Below, piece by piece: positions 51,285 through 62,126 of a DNA stretch of 64,000 bases. Each line of letters starts with the position of its first letter. The stretch's first letter is position 1. The translations under genes were made by a program, and so were the position numbers. The notes under the pieces are model-generated. The model was not told the origin of the DNA. It did not search any database and saw nothing but the letters and a program-made list of their open reading frames with translations. Source of the stretch: JAUYQR01 sp031415015 (GTDB lineage: Bacteria; Pseudomonadota; Alphaproteobacteria; Rhodobacterales; Rhodobacteraceae); the NCBI GenBank assembly GCA_031415015.1, contig JANOQT010000037.1, positions 66,884 to 130,883 on the forward strand, in the 5' to 3' direction.

Positions 51285-51554
51285 GTGACCAGCCGCAGCT
51301 TTCGGATCATCAACCAAAAGGGCCTGCACGCCCGCGCCAGCGCCAAATTCGTCGAGGTGGTCGAGGCGCATGACGCCAGCGCCCAGGTCGTCAAGGACGG
51401 CCTTTCAGTGTCGGGCGACAGCATCATGGGGCTTTTGATGTTGGCAGCTTCGCGCGGAACCTCTATTGAAGTGCTGACATCTGGCGCAGAAGCGGGGAAG
51501 CTCGCCGATGCGCTGGAGGCGCTGGTTGCGGCCCGCTTCGGTGAGGAGTATTGA
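51285..51554 (+). CDS. ptsH: Phosphocarrier protein HPr
   Basis: 89 residues from a GTG at 51285. KGLHARASAKFVEV contains the phospho-His15, and SGDSIMGLLMLAAS contains Ser46, the HprK target, so both regulatory sites are intact. EI (ptsP or ptsI) is not in the window. The stop overlaps the next start (TTGA). Confidence 0.95.
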   Translation: MTSRSFRIINQKGLHARASAKFVEVVEAHDASAQVVKDGLSVSGDSIMGLLMLAASRGTSIEVLTSGAEAGKLADALEALVAARFGEEY

Positions 51555-52474
51555 AGCGCGCTGGGGATGAAGGCAGTCGCTTCGTGACGAAACAGTCGCA
51601 GATCGGAACGGCGGGCGAACCGCTTCAAGGTGTGCCGCGCGCGGGTGGGGCAGAGCGTCCCTATGACATGCGCCGGCTCAGCTATGCCGGAACCTTCTCC
51701 AACCCGTTCAAAGCACAGACGATCCGCACCATCGAATGGTGGACCGCGAAGATCACCCTGCTGCGCCTGATCCGTCAGTTCGAACGCTCCGGTGCGCCGT
51801 TCGGCTCGCCGTTCTGGCCCAAGGCGATCCGCCAGATGGGCATCCGCATCGACACGCCCCCCGAAGAGATTGCCCGCATCCCCGCCACCGGCCCGCTGGT
51901 GGTGGTGTCCAACCACCCGCACGGCTTGGTGGACGGAATGATTCTGGCCGAGATGATCAATCGGGTCCGCTCCGACTTCCGCATCCTGACCCGCTCGCTG
52001 CTGACCGGCATCCCGGAAGTGGCGGAATTCATGATCCCCGTGCCCTTCCCGCACGAGGACAACGCCCGCGAACTGGGCCTGCAGATGCGGCAGGACACGA
52101 TGGCGCATCTGAAGGCGGGCGGGGTGATCATCCTGTTCCCGGCGGGCAAGGTTGCGATGTCAGAGACGTGGTTCGGCCCGGCGATCGAGGCGGAGTGGAA
52201 CGTCTTCACCCACAAGATGATCGCCAAAAGCGGGGCCACGATCCTGCCGGTGCACTTCACGGGGCGCAACAGCCGCACCTTCCTGATCGCCAACAAGCTG
52301 TCAGATACGCTGCGCCAAGGCCTGCTGCTGTACGAGATCAAGCGCGCCCTCTTCAAACCCCAGCGCCCCTTCATCGGTGAGCCGATCCCTGCGACCGAGC
52401 TGGACAAATGGGACGGCAACCCGAGGGGGTTTCTGGCGTGGTTGCGGGAGCACACGCTGGCGTTGGGGACGTAG
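51551..52474 (+). CDS. PlsC-type lysophospholipid acyltransferase
   Basis: 307 residues from a TTG at 51551 overlapping the HPr stop. The acyltransferase motif NHPHGLVDG is a variant of NHx4D with one extra residue, as in OlsA-like proteins; FPAGKVAMSE is the substrate-binding block and PVHFTGRNSR follows. It acylates lysophospholipids or lyso-ornithine lipids at the inner membrane; which of these cannot be decided. Translation is apparently coupled to ptsH although no functional link is known. Confidence 0.85.
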   Translation: MKRAGDEGSRFVTKQSQIGTAGEPLQGVPRAGGAERPYDMRRLSYAGTFSNPFKAQTIRTIEWWTAKITLLRLIRQFERSGAPFGSPFWPKAIRQMGIRIDTPPEEIARIPATGPLVVVSNHPHGLVDGMILAEMINRVRSDFRILTRSLLTGIPEVAEFMIPVPFPHEDNARELGLQMRQDTMAHLKAGGVIILFPAGKVAMSETWFGPAIEAEWNVFTHKMIAKSGATILPVHFTGRNSRTFLIANKLSDTLRQGLLLYEIKRALFKPQRPFIGEPIPATELDKWDGNPRGFLAWLREHTLALGT

Positions 52475-52533
52475 GGCAGGGTAACGCTCGCCCCGACAGG
52501 CCTGGCGTTTTTAGGCGTATTCGACATGGCTAT

Positions 52534-52935
52534 TTAATTGGGCGAGTTGACGAAAACCTTGAAGAGAAATCCATTCCACTTTGGGCCGGAATATCTTGCC
52601 CGCACTTTCCATGTTTCGCCTGATGGCTCTTCGAGAACGGCCCTGAACCAGCCATAACGAAGGCGATATCGACCGGACAGAATTCCGTCCATGTTCTGAA
52701 TGAAATCGTCGAACGCATCTGGGCACGGAAAGGCACTTCCGCTGAAAAAATCTCCGATGCCAAAGGATATTTCATCCACATTTCCGAAGCACATCCAGAC
52801 CTTTTCTTTCAAGCCATCCTGTGCGGCGTAGGTGACGCAAATGTCTCCACCTTCGTGAACGTGCCGTTCCAGCTTGAGATTGAAACGTCGACCGAAGCCC
52901 AGAAAGACTTCTTCTGCCTGTGCAGATAACTTCAT
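52534..52935 (-). CDS. Hypothetical protein, 133 aa, low GC
   Basis: Starts MKLSAQAEEVFLGFGRRF at 52935, only 4 bp after the hbdA stop on the same strand, so it may be translated from the hbdA message. No signal or membrane helix. It is rich in aromatic and acidic residues (VWMCFGNVDEISFGIGDFF, YRLRYGWFRAVLEE). Codon use is markedly AT-richer than hbdA, suggesting recent arrival. I do not recognise a family; the size and composition recall orphan immunity-type proteins, but this is only an impression. Confidence 0.6.
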   Translation of the reverse strand: MKLSAQAEEVFLGFGRRFNLKLERHVHEGGDICVTYAAQDGLKEKVWMCFGNVDEISFGIGDFFSGSAFPCPDAFDDFIQNMDGILSGRYRLRYGWFRAVLEEPSGETWKVRARYSGPKWNGFLFKVFVNSPN

Positions 52936-52939
52936 CTGC

Positions 52940-53815
52940 TCACCGCGTCGGCACCGGCACATCCCCCCGGTAGTCATAAAACCCCCGCTGCGTCTTGCGG
53001 CCCAGCCACCCCGCCTCGACATACTTCGTCAACAACGGGCAGGGCCGGTACTTGGTATCTGCCAGCCCCTCATGCAGCACGTTCATGATCGCAAGGCACG
53101 TATCCAGCCCGATGAAATCCGCCAGCTCCAGCGGCCCCATCGGGTGATTGGCCCCCAGCTTCAGCGATTCGTCGATGGATATGACCGAGCCCACGCCCTC
53201 GTACAGCGTATAGACCGCCTCGTTGATCATCGGCATCAGGATGCGGTTGACGATGAAGGCCGGGAAATCCTCGGCACTCGCCGCCGTCTTGCCCAGCTTG
53301 CGCACCACCGCGTGCATCGCGTCCCACGTCTCCTGATCCGTCGCGATCCCGCGGATCAGTTCCACCAGTTGCATCACCGGCACCGGGTTCATGAAGTGGA
53401 ACCCCATGAACTTTTCTGGCCGGTCGGTACGGCTGGCCAGCCGGGTGATGGAAATGGACGAGGTGTTCGACGTCAGGATCGTCGTCGGCTTCAGATGCGG
53501 CAGCAGGTCCTCGAAGATCGCCGTCTTCACGGTCTCGCGCTCCGTCGCAGCCTCGATGATCAGATCGCATTGCCCCAGATCGGCCAGCCGCATGGTGGTC
53601 TTGATCCGCTCCATCGCGGCGCGCTTGTCGGCGGGCATCACCTTGCCGCGCGACACCTGCCGTTCGATGTTCCGCTCGATCACCGCCAGCGCCTTTGACA
53701 GGCTGTCCTCAGCGATGTCGGTCATCAGCACGTCATAGCCCGCCAGCGCAAAGACATGCGCGATGCCGCTGCCCATCTGGCCCGCGCCGACCACGCCCAC
53801 CTGCCTGATGTCCAT
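52940..53815 (-). CDS. 3-hydroxybutyryl-CoA dehydrogenase
   Basis: NAD(P)-dependent interconversion of acetoacetyl-CoA and 3-hydroxybutyryl-CoA. 291 residues: VGVVGAGQMGSGIAHVFAL (nucleotide fold), DLIIEAATE, the catalytic HFMNPVPVMQLVELI and GLDTCLAIMNVLHEGL. It lies near etfAB on the same strand but a plus-strand gene intervenes. In this group it feeds butyrate/PHB and ethylmalonyl-CoA routes. Confidence 0.94.
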   Translation of the reverse strand: MDIRQVGVVGAGQMGSGIAHVFALAGYDVLMTDIAEDSLSKALAVIERNIERQVSRGKVMPADKRAAMERIKTTMRLADLGQCDLIIEAATERETVKTAIFEDLLPHLKPTTILTSNTSSISITRLASRTDRPEKFMGFHFMNPVPVMQLVELIRGIATDQETWDAMHAVVRKLGKTAASAEDFPAFIVNRILMPMINEAVYTLYEGVGSVISIDESLKLGANHPMGPLELADFIGLDTCLAIMNVLHEGLADTKYRPCPLLTKYVEAGWLGRKTQRGFYDYRGDVPVPTR

Positions 53816-53976
53816 CTGCCTGCCTCCAAAGCTTCGCCCTGCTTATGCCTGTGCAGCATCCGCCGCGCAAGGATCGCGACTTGCATCGACTTGTCGGCAA
53901 TCGCCAGACTTTAGCCTTTCGGCAACCTTTGTCCGGCAGATTTGGCCTTGGGTGTAGGTTGAATTGGGTGGGTGTG

Positions 53977-54804
53977 ATGATGATGGGGCAGGCGGGCGCG
54001 GGGGCGCTCGACTACTTTCCGTGCCGGTATGGCATGTCCCGGGCCGTGTTTCGCGGTCCGCAGCGCGATCTTACGGGGGACTACGTGGCGATGTTGGGCG
54101 GCTCGCCCACCTTCGGCAAATATGTGGCCGCCCCCTTTCCGCTGCTGGTGGAAGAGGCGACGGGGCATCCGGTGGCCAATCTGGGCGGGCTGAACGCCGG
54201 GCCGGATTTCTACCTGTCCGATCCTGCCGCGCTGCAGGTGGCCGCTGGCGCACGCGTCGTCGTGGTGCAGGTCACCGGTGCCGAGGCGATGTCGAACCCG
54301 TTCTACACCGTCCACAGCCGCCGCAACGACCGCTTTCTGGCCGCCACGCCCGCCCTCACCGCGCTGTACCCGGAGGTGGAGTTCACCGAGATCCACTTTA
54401 CCCGCCATCTGCTGATGGCGTTGCGGCAGGCCGGCTCGGGCCGCTTCGCCACCGTCGCCGCCGGGTTAAAGGCCAACTGGCTACAGCGGATGCGGTTGCT
54501 GCTGGCACGGCTTCCGGACCGACGGGTGCTGCTGTGGCTGGCCGACGCCACCCCGCCAGAGGTGGCCTGTCACCTTGACCCCGCCTGTGGCCCGCTGCTG
54601 GTCGATACCACAATGCTGGCGGTCCTGCGACCACTGGTCAGCGCGCAGGTCAATGCCGTCCCCAGCGAACAGGCCCGCGCCGAAGGCCTGTGCCGCATGC
54701 AGGTGCCCGAGACCGAGCTTGCCACCGCCCGCTGCCTGCCCGGGTCCGCCGTGCATCACGAGGTGGCGGCGCTGTTGTCGCCGGTGGTGGCCAGTCTTCT
54801 GTAA
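53977..54804 (+). CDS. DUF6473-type protein
   Basis: 275 residues starting at the first of three consecutive ATGs (53977). LDYFPCRYGMSRAVFRGPQR, YVAMLGGSPTFGKYV, GGLNAGPDFYLSDP and SNPFYTVHSRRNDRFL are conserved in a Rhodobacteraceae family I recall as DUF6473. The GGS-T-G-K start and NLG-NAGPD blocks recall SGNH/GDSL-like hydrolases of surface glycan modification, which is only an inference. It is oriented opposite to both etfA and hbdA, and splits them. Confidence 0.7.
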   Translation: MMMGQAGAGALDYFPCRYGMSRAVFRGPQRDLTGDYVAMLGGSPTFGKYVAAPFPLLVEEATGHPVANLGGLNAGPDFYLSDPAALQVAAGARVVVVQVTGAEAMSNPFYTVHSRRNDRFLAATPALTALYPEVEFTEIHFTRHLLMALRQAGSGRFATVAAGLKANWLQRMRLLLARLPDRRVLLWLADATPPEVACHLDPACGPLLVDTTMLAVLRPLVSAQVNAVPSEQARAEGLCRMQVPETELATARCLPGSAVHHEVAALLSPVVASLL

Positions 54805-54850
54805 CCAAAAGGGGCTGCTGTAACGAAAAAGGGGCCGCCAAAGCGACCCC

Positions 54851-54874
54851 CGTAGGATGGGCAATTTGCCCATC
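54851..54874 (+). repeat. CGTAG-headed palindromic repeat, copy 2
   Basis: CGTAG followed by the palindrome GATGGGCAATTTGCCCATC, between the convergent ends of the DUF6473 gene and etfA. It could serve as a two-way terminator stem. Same element as 3913-3936. Confidence 0.75.
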
Positions 54875-54875
54875 T

Positions 54876-55802
54876 CTACAGCTTTTCGATCAGCTCCGGC
54901 ACCACGGTGAACAGATCACCGACCAGCCCGTAATCGGCCACCTGAAAGATCGGCGCCTCTTCGTCCTTGTTGATCGCGACGATGATCTTGCTGTCCTTCA
55001 TCCCGGCCAGATGCTGGATCGCACCGGAAATTCCGATGGCCACATACAGGTCCGGCGCTACGACCTTGCCGGTCTGCCCGACCTGCCAGTCGTTCGGCGC
55101 ATAGCCGCTGTCCACTGCGGCGCGCGATGCCCCGACGGCTGCGTTCAGCTTGTCCGCAAGCCGCTCGATCAACGCGAAATCGGCCAGCGACCCCACGCCA
55201 CGCCCGCCAGACACCACGATCCCGGCTGAGGTCAGTTCCGGCCGGTCTGACGACGCCACCTTGTCCTCGACCCAGGCCGAAAGCGATCCATCCGCTGCGG
55301 TCGAAACCTTCTCCACCGGGGCCGAGCCACCTTTGCCCGCCGCGTCGAACGTGGCGGTGCGGATCGTCATCACTTTGGTCGCATCGCCGGATTTCACCGT
55401 CTGGATCGCGTTGCCGGCATAGATCGGGCGCTCAAACGTGTCGGCATCCACCACCGCCAGCACTTCGGAAATCACCATCACATCCAGCATCGCCGCCACC
55501 CGTGGCAGCACCGATTTGGAGAACGCCCCCGAAGGCGCCACGATATGGCTATACCCCGACGCCAGCCCGACGATCAGCGCCGCCGTCGGTTCCGCCATCG
55601 CATGGCAATACTCGTGCGCGTCGGCGAAGATCACCTTTTCCACACCCGCCAGCGTCGCAGCCTCAGCCGCCGCCGCATCGCCACCCGTCCCGGCAACCAA
55701 AACCGTCACCGGACCCAAACTTTTGACCGCAGTCAAAGCCTTGGCCACCTGATCGGTGGCAAGCTGACCCTCAATCACATCCGCCAACAGAAGAACGGCC
55801 AT
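54876..55802 (-). CDS. etfA: Electron transfer flavoprotein alpha subunit
   Basis: 308 residues. The C-terminal FAD domain shows VVSGGRGVGS, GASRAAVDSGYAPNDWQVGQ, TGKVVAPDLYVAIGISGAIQH and AINKDEEAPIFQVADYGLVG. ETF accepts electrons from acyl-CoA dehydrogenases such as mcd and passes them to ETF-ubiquinone oxidoreductase. Its start shares one base with the etfB stop. Confidence 0.96.
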   Translation of the reverse strand: MAVLLLADVIEGQLATDQVAKALTAVKSLGPVTVLVAGTGGDAAAAEAATLAGVEKVIFADAHEYCHAMAEPTAALIVGLASGYSHIVAPSGAFSKSVLPRVAAMLDVMVISEVLAVVDADTFERPIYAGNAIQTVKSGDATKVMTIRTATFDAAGKGGSAPVEKVSTAADGSLSAWVEDKVASSDRPELTSAGIVVSGGRGVGSLADFALIERLADKLNAAVGASRAAVDSGYAPNDWQVGQTGKVVAPDLYVAIGISGAIQHLAGMKDSKIIVAINKDEEAPIFQVADYGLVGDLFTVVPELIEKL

Positions 55803-56563
55803 CAGATCACCCCCGCTTCGTCACGCAATTTCGCAATCAGCTCGGCAACCGAGGCCACCTTCACGCCAGCCTTGCGGCCCGCCGGTTCCACCGTCTTGAG
55901 CACTGCCAGCCGGGGCGACACGTCCACCCCGTAGTCGGCCGGAGTTTTGATCGCCATCGGCTTGGCCTTGGCCTTCATGATGTTGGGCAAAGACGCATAG
56001 CGCGGCTCGTTCAGGCGCAGGTCGACCGTCACGATGGTCGGCATCTTCACCGTGATCGTCTGCAACCCGCCGTCCACTTCGCGCGTCACCGTCGCATGGT
56101 CGCCGTCCACCGCCAGCGCGCTGGCAAAGGTCGCCTGCGACCAGCCCAGCAAGGCCGACAGCATCTGCCCGGTCGCGTTCATGTCATTGTCGATGGCCTG
56201 CTTGCCGCACAGCACCAGCCCCGGCGCTTCCTCGCGCACCACCGCCGCCAGCAGTTTCGCCACCGCCAAAGGCTCGATATCGACCTGCACGTTGTCGGTG
56301 GCCTCGATCAGGATCGCCCGATCCGCGCCCATCGCCAGCGCATTGCGCAGGGTTTCCTGCGCCTGTTTGACGCCAATGGACACCACGACAACTTCGGTCG
56401 CCACGCCCTTTTCCTTCAGCCGGATCGCCTCTTCCACGGCGATCTCGTCAAAGGGGTTCATCGACATCTTCACGTTGGCCAGATCGACACCCGTGCCATC
56501 CGCCTTGACGCGGACCTTCACGTTATAGTCGATCACGCGCTTCACAGGCACCAGGACCTTCAT
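55802..56563 (-). CDS. etfB: Electron transfer flavoprotein beta subunit
   Basis: 253 residues starting MKVLVPVKRVIDYNVKVRVK. NPFDEIAVEEAIRLKEKG, VLCGKQAIDNDMNATGQM and VDLRLNEPRYASLPNIMKAK form the AMP-binding beta subunit. It is the upstream member of the etfBA pair. Confidence 0.96.
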   Translation of the reverse strand: MKVLVPVKRVIDYNVKVRVKADGTGVDLANVKMSMNPFDEIAVEEAIRLKEKGVATEVVVVSIGVKQAQETLRNALAMGADRAILIEATDNVQVDIEPLAVAKLLAAVVREEAPGLVLCGKQAIDNDMNATGQMLSALLGWSQATFASALAVDGDHATVTREVDGGLQTITVKMPTIVTVDLRLNEPRYASLPNIMKAKAKPMAIKTPADYGVDVSPRLAVLKTVEPAGRKAGVKVASVAELIAKLRDEAGVI

Positions 56564-56694
56564 CGGCGTTGATCTCCATCCATGGGGCCCATCGCCCCGG
56601 TCATGCTCTTGGTCGCGTGGATACCGCGTTCAGGCCCGCCGCAACAGACCAAAACCGACAGAACCCAGCGTTGCGACGTCGCGTTCTGCCGCCC

Positions 56695-57267
56695 TCAGCG
56701 CGTCAGGCCCGGGACCCATAGCACGTCATCCTTGCCATCGTTGTTGGCGATGCGGCCCGCCACAAAGAACCAGTCCGACAGCCGGTTCAGGTATTTCACC
56801 GCCTCGGGGTTCACATCCTCCATCGTCGCGGTTTCCACCACCAGCCGTTCGGCCCGCCTGCACACGGTGCGACACAGGTGCAGGTGGGCCGCCAAAGCGC
56901 TGCCACCCGGCAGGATGAAACTGCGCAGCGGAGTGAGTTTCACATTCATCGCGTCAATCTCGGCCTCAAGCCGCAACACCTGCGGCTCGATCATCCGCAG
57001 GGCGGGATACTCTCGCGTTTCGTCCAGATGCCGGTCAGGCGTACAAAGGTCGGCCCCCAGATCGAACAGATCGTTCGAGATGCGCTTCAGCGCCGCATCC
57101 ATGTCACCCGTCGAATGCTGGCGCGCCAGCCCGACGGTGGCATTCGTTTCGTCCACCGTGCCATAGGCCGACACCCGCGCCGAATGCTTGGCCACCCGCG
57201 CCCCGTTGCCCAGAGCGGTCTCGCCGGCATCGCCGGTCTTGGTGTAAATCTTCGACAGAACGACCAT
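56695..57267 (-). CDS. Cob(I)yrinic acid a,c-diamide adenosyltransferase, PduO type
   Basis: Adenosylates cob(I)alamin to coenzyme B12. 190 residues starting MVVLSKIYTKTGDAGETALG at 57267; SAYGTVDETNATVGLAR and the C-terminal CRRAERLVV with YLNRLSDWFFVAGR are diagnostic of PduO-type enzymes. Shares one base with the twin-helix protein gene upstream. With cobD it supports B12-dependent mutases of the ethylmalonyl-CoA pathway. Confidence 0.93.
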   Translation of the reverse strand: MVVLSKIYTKTGDAGETALGNGARVAKHSARVSAYGTVDETNATVGLARQHSTGDMDAALKRISNDLFDLGADLCTPDRHLDETREYPALRMIEPQVLRLEAEIDAMNVKLTPLRSFILPGGSALAAHLHLCRTVCRRAERLVVETATMEDVNPEAVKYLNRLSDWFFVAGRIANNDGKDDVLWVPGLTR

Positions 57268-57473
57268 CAGTTGCCTCCCGACCGTAACCACGCAAAGCCC
57301 ACGATCAGGATCACCGCCACGAACTGTGCCCCCAGCCGCCAGCGCATGATCTTGTTGGCGTTCTTCTTGTTGAACTCTCCGCCCTTGGCAAAACTGCCGA
57401 TCCCGAACAACAGGATGGCCAGCACGATGATGCAGGCGGCGGTGGCGAACAGAAACAGCGGGTCTGACAGCAT
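57267..57473 (-). CDS. Twin-transmembrane small protein (HIG1-like)
   Basis: 68 residues: two hydrophobic helices (FLFATAACIIVLAILLFGIG and FVAVILIVGFAWLR) joined by a short polar loop (AKGGEFNKKNANKIMRWRLG). This loop, with NKIMRWR, matches the HIG1-type twin-helix family common in alphaproteobacteria, whose eukaryotic relatives modulate respiratory complexes. Its gene precedes the adenosyltransferase gene with a TGATG junction. Confidence 0.8.
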   Translation of the reverse strand: MLSDPLFLFATAACIIVLAILLFGIGSFAKGGEFNKKNANKIMRWRLGAQFVAVILIVGFAWLRSGGN

Positions 57474-57536
57474 GGGCGTCTCCTTGTCGTCCCAGATGTA
57501 GGGGCGGGCGCGGCAAAAGCGAACCCCGAATTGCGA

Positions 57537-58367
57537 CTATCCCTTGGCGATCATCCAGTCCAGCGCCCGTGTCGGCAGGATGCGGCGCGCCAGACCCATC
57601 AGATAGGTGGGCGTCGTCACATAATAGCGGGCCCGGGGGCGCGGGCTTTCCAGTGCCCGGATCAGTTTTGTCGTCACCGCCGAAGCGGGCAGTTCAAACG
57701 CATCCGGCTTGGTCTTCACACCGTACAACCGGCCGCGCAACGCGGCATATTCCGCCGCCCGGGCCGAGCCCTGCCAGTCGATCCACCGCTCGAAATGCGG
57801 GATGGCATTCTCGCGGATGCGGGTCGAGATCGGGCCGGGTTCGATCAGGATCACCGCGATCCCGGTGCCCTGCATCTCGATCCGCAGCACATCCGTCAGC
57901 CCCTCCATGGCGAACTTAGTGGCAACATAAGCCCCGCGCCATTTCATGCCGACAAGGCCCAGAACCGAGGAGCAGTTGACGATCCGCCCCGCGCCTTGCG
58001 CCCGCATCACCGGGATCACCCGCCGCGCAAGATCATGATAGCCAAAGAGGTTGACCTCAAAGATTTCCCGCAGCGCGCCGCGTGGCAAATCCTCCACCGC
58101 GCCGGGGCAGGCAAAGGCACCGTTGTTGAACACCGCGTCCAGCGTGCCCCCGGTGCGCGCCAAAGCCTCGGCCACTGCTGCCGCGATGCTGGCCTCGTCG
58201 GCGTAATCCAGGGCAAAGCTTTCCAGCCCCTCGCCGCGCAGCCGTTCGCAATCCGCCTCTTGCCGACAGGTCGCAAACACCCGCCAGCCGCGCTCATGCA
58301 GCGTCCGCGCCGCGTCAAGCCCGATGCCGGATGAGCACCCGGTGATCAGAATGGATTTCTTGGTCAT
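57537..58367 (-). CDS. Short-chain dehydrogenase/reductase
   Basis: 276 residues, classical SDR: ILITGCSSGIGLDAARTL (cofactor), FNNGAFACPG, VNCSSVLGLVGMKWRGAYVATKFAMEGL with Ser, Tyr and Lys of the catalytic triad, and IEPGPISTRI. The substrate is not inferable. A C-terminal TPTYLMGLARRILPTRALDWM resembles lipid- or steroid-active members. Confidence 0.88.
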   Translation of the reverse strand: MTKKSILITGCSSGIGLDAARTLHERGWRVFATCRQEADCERLRGEGLESFALDYADEASIAAAVAEALARTGGTLDAVFNNGAFACPGAVEDLPRGALREIFEVNLFGYHDLARRVIPVMRAQGAGRIVNCSSVLGLVGMKWRGAYVATKFAMEGLTDVLRIEMQGTGIAVILIEPGPISTRIRENAIPHFERWIDWQGSARAAEYAALRGRLYGVKTKPDAFELPASAVTTKLIRALESPRPRARYYVTTPTYLMGLARRILPTRALDWMIAKG

Positions 58368-58423
58368 GCACTGCCCCGCTTTGCCGCAGCCTTACGGCAA
58401 AGCGCGCACGGTCGCAAACCGGA

Positions 58424-58966
58424 TCAGGGGGCTTCGGGGCTCAGGAACCGCATGGCGACATAGCCTTCCATGCCGTCGCCCTGAATGACGATTCGCGCCC
58501 ATTCGCCGCCCACGTCGGTGATCACCAGCGCGGCCTCACCAGCGCCAAGCTTGCCCAGAACCGAAGCCTCGGTCGATGGTGCCTCGCGGACGTTTACCGA
58601 CGAGGCGGTGACATAGTAAATCTGCCCCTCGGCACTGCTGTCAGGGGCGGCATCCGCGCCCGGAACCGCTTCGGTCGGCAGGGTGGACAGGGTGAACACC
58701 GGCTCTTCCACCGCTTGCACAACCTCTCGTTCCGGTTCGATGTAGGGTGCCGGCTCGGGGCGGGGCGCCTCGGCCACCGGCACTTCGACGACCGGCTCCG
58801 GCGCGGCAACAACGGCCACAGCCACCGGCACCAGCTCTGCCGTCGCGGGCATCGGCCGCTCTGCCGCGGCTTTGGCCAGACCGGGGCGCAACTGCCCGCG
58901 ATCCTCGCCCGCGATCATCAGCGCGGCGAACATCCCGGCAATCAAAAGAAACGTCAGTCGCAGCAT
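58424..58966 (-). CDS. Secreted SH3-domain protein
   Basis: 180 residues: an N-terminal signal or anchor (MLRLTFLLIAGMFAALMIAG), a long Pro/Ala/Glu-rich linker (about residues 35-110), and a C-terminal bacterial SH3 domain (YYVTASSVNVREAPSTEASV, then LGKLGAGE and EGYVAMRFL). Such proteins usually bind cell wall or partner proteins in the periplasm. Confidence 0.85.
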   Translation of the reverse strand: MLRLTFLLIAGMFAALMIAGEDRGQLRPGLAKAAAERPMPATAELVPVAVAVVAAPEPVVEVPVAEAPRPEPAPYIEPEREVVQAVEEPVFTLSTLPTEAVPGADAAPDSSAEGQIYYVTASSVNVREAPSTEASVLGKLGAGEAALVITDVGGEWARIVIQGDGMEGYVAMRFLSPEAP

Positions 58967-59124
58967 TTTCCACCCAGAAAGGTCACGCGAAACCTTATCT
59001 TAGCACATGCCGTCATCCGCCCGCCACGGGATAGAGTCAAAAATGCACCGTTGCCGCCCTGCGCATGCCATTTCCCGCCGCTTCGCATCTGGACCGACGC
59101 GCCCGCCCGTCATACACAACATCC

Positions 59125-61443
<2,319 letters not shown>

Positions 61444-61462
61444 TCTGCACCGGCGCAGGGGG

Positions 61463-62122
61463 TCAGGTTTCAACCCATTGTCGAAGCAGGTTGGACCGTG
61501 TCTTCACCAGCAGGTCAAAGACCGGCGATTTGCCGTCCGTCGCGTGAATGGTTTCGATCGACTGATCAAGGTCGAACAGAATTTCCCGTTGGTCGGCGCG
61601 CCTGATCTGGCTTTGCACCCAACCCACCACCGCCAGCCGTTCGCCCCTCGTCACCGGGTCCACCCGGTGCAGGGTCGTGGAGGGGTACAGGATCAGATCG
61701 CCCGCCCCCAACTTTATGGCGCGCGACTCGAACTGGTCTTCGATCACCAGCGCGCCGCCGTCGTAGCTTTGCGGATCGGCCAGAAACAACGTGAAGGACA
61801 AATCCGTGCGCAAGCCGCCCATCACCGCGTCGTCGACATGCAGGCCGTAGGTCTGGCCGGTGCGATATCGTGACAGGATCAGCGGCGTCAGCGCGCGCGG
61901 GCGTGCCGCCGACCGGAACAGGGAATTCGCAGCCAACGCGCGCTCCACCTCGGCAAGGATGGATTTGCGGGCGGGTGTGGCCGCGGCCTGATCGTTGGCC
62001 TTGACCGCGCGGGCAAAGCGCCCGGCGGTCTTGGCACCGTCTTCGAAAGACAATCGACCTGCGGCGTCGCACAAGACGCCCGCCGCAGCCCGGTCGATGA
62101 CCTGTTCGATGACCAGCAGCAT
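61463..62122 (-). CDS. PKHD-type Fe(II)/2-oxoglutarate dioxygenase (PiuC family)
   Basis: 219 residues starting MLLVIEQVIDRAAAGVLCD at 62122. Metal ligands are His and Asp in YGLHVDDAVMG and the distal His in TTLHRVDPVTRGERLAVVGW, where Arg binds 2-oxoglutarate. PiuC proteins are often next to iron-uptake genes. Here the neighbour, 4 bp upstream in the same operon, is an FTR1-like secreted protein. Confidence 0.88.
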   Translation of the reverse strand: MLLVIEQVIDRAAAGVLCDAAGRLSFEDGAKTAGRFARAVKANDQAAATPARKSILAEVERALAANSLFRSAARPRALTPLILSRYRTGQTYGLHVDDAVMGGLRTDLSFTLFLADPQSYDGGALVIEDQFESRAIKLGAGDLILYPSTTLHRVDPVTRGERLAVVGWVQSQIRRADQREILFDLDQSIETIHATDGKSPVFDLLVKTRSNLLRQWVET

Positions 62123-62126
62123 GGGG

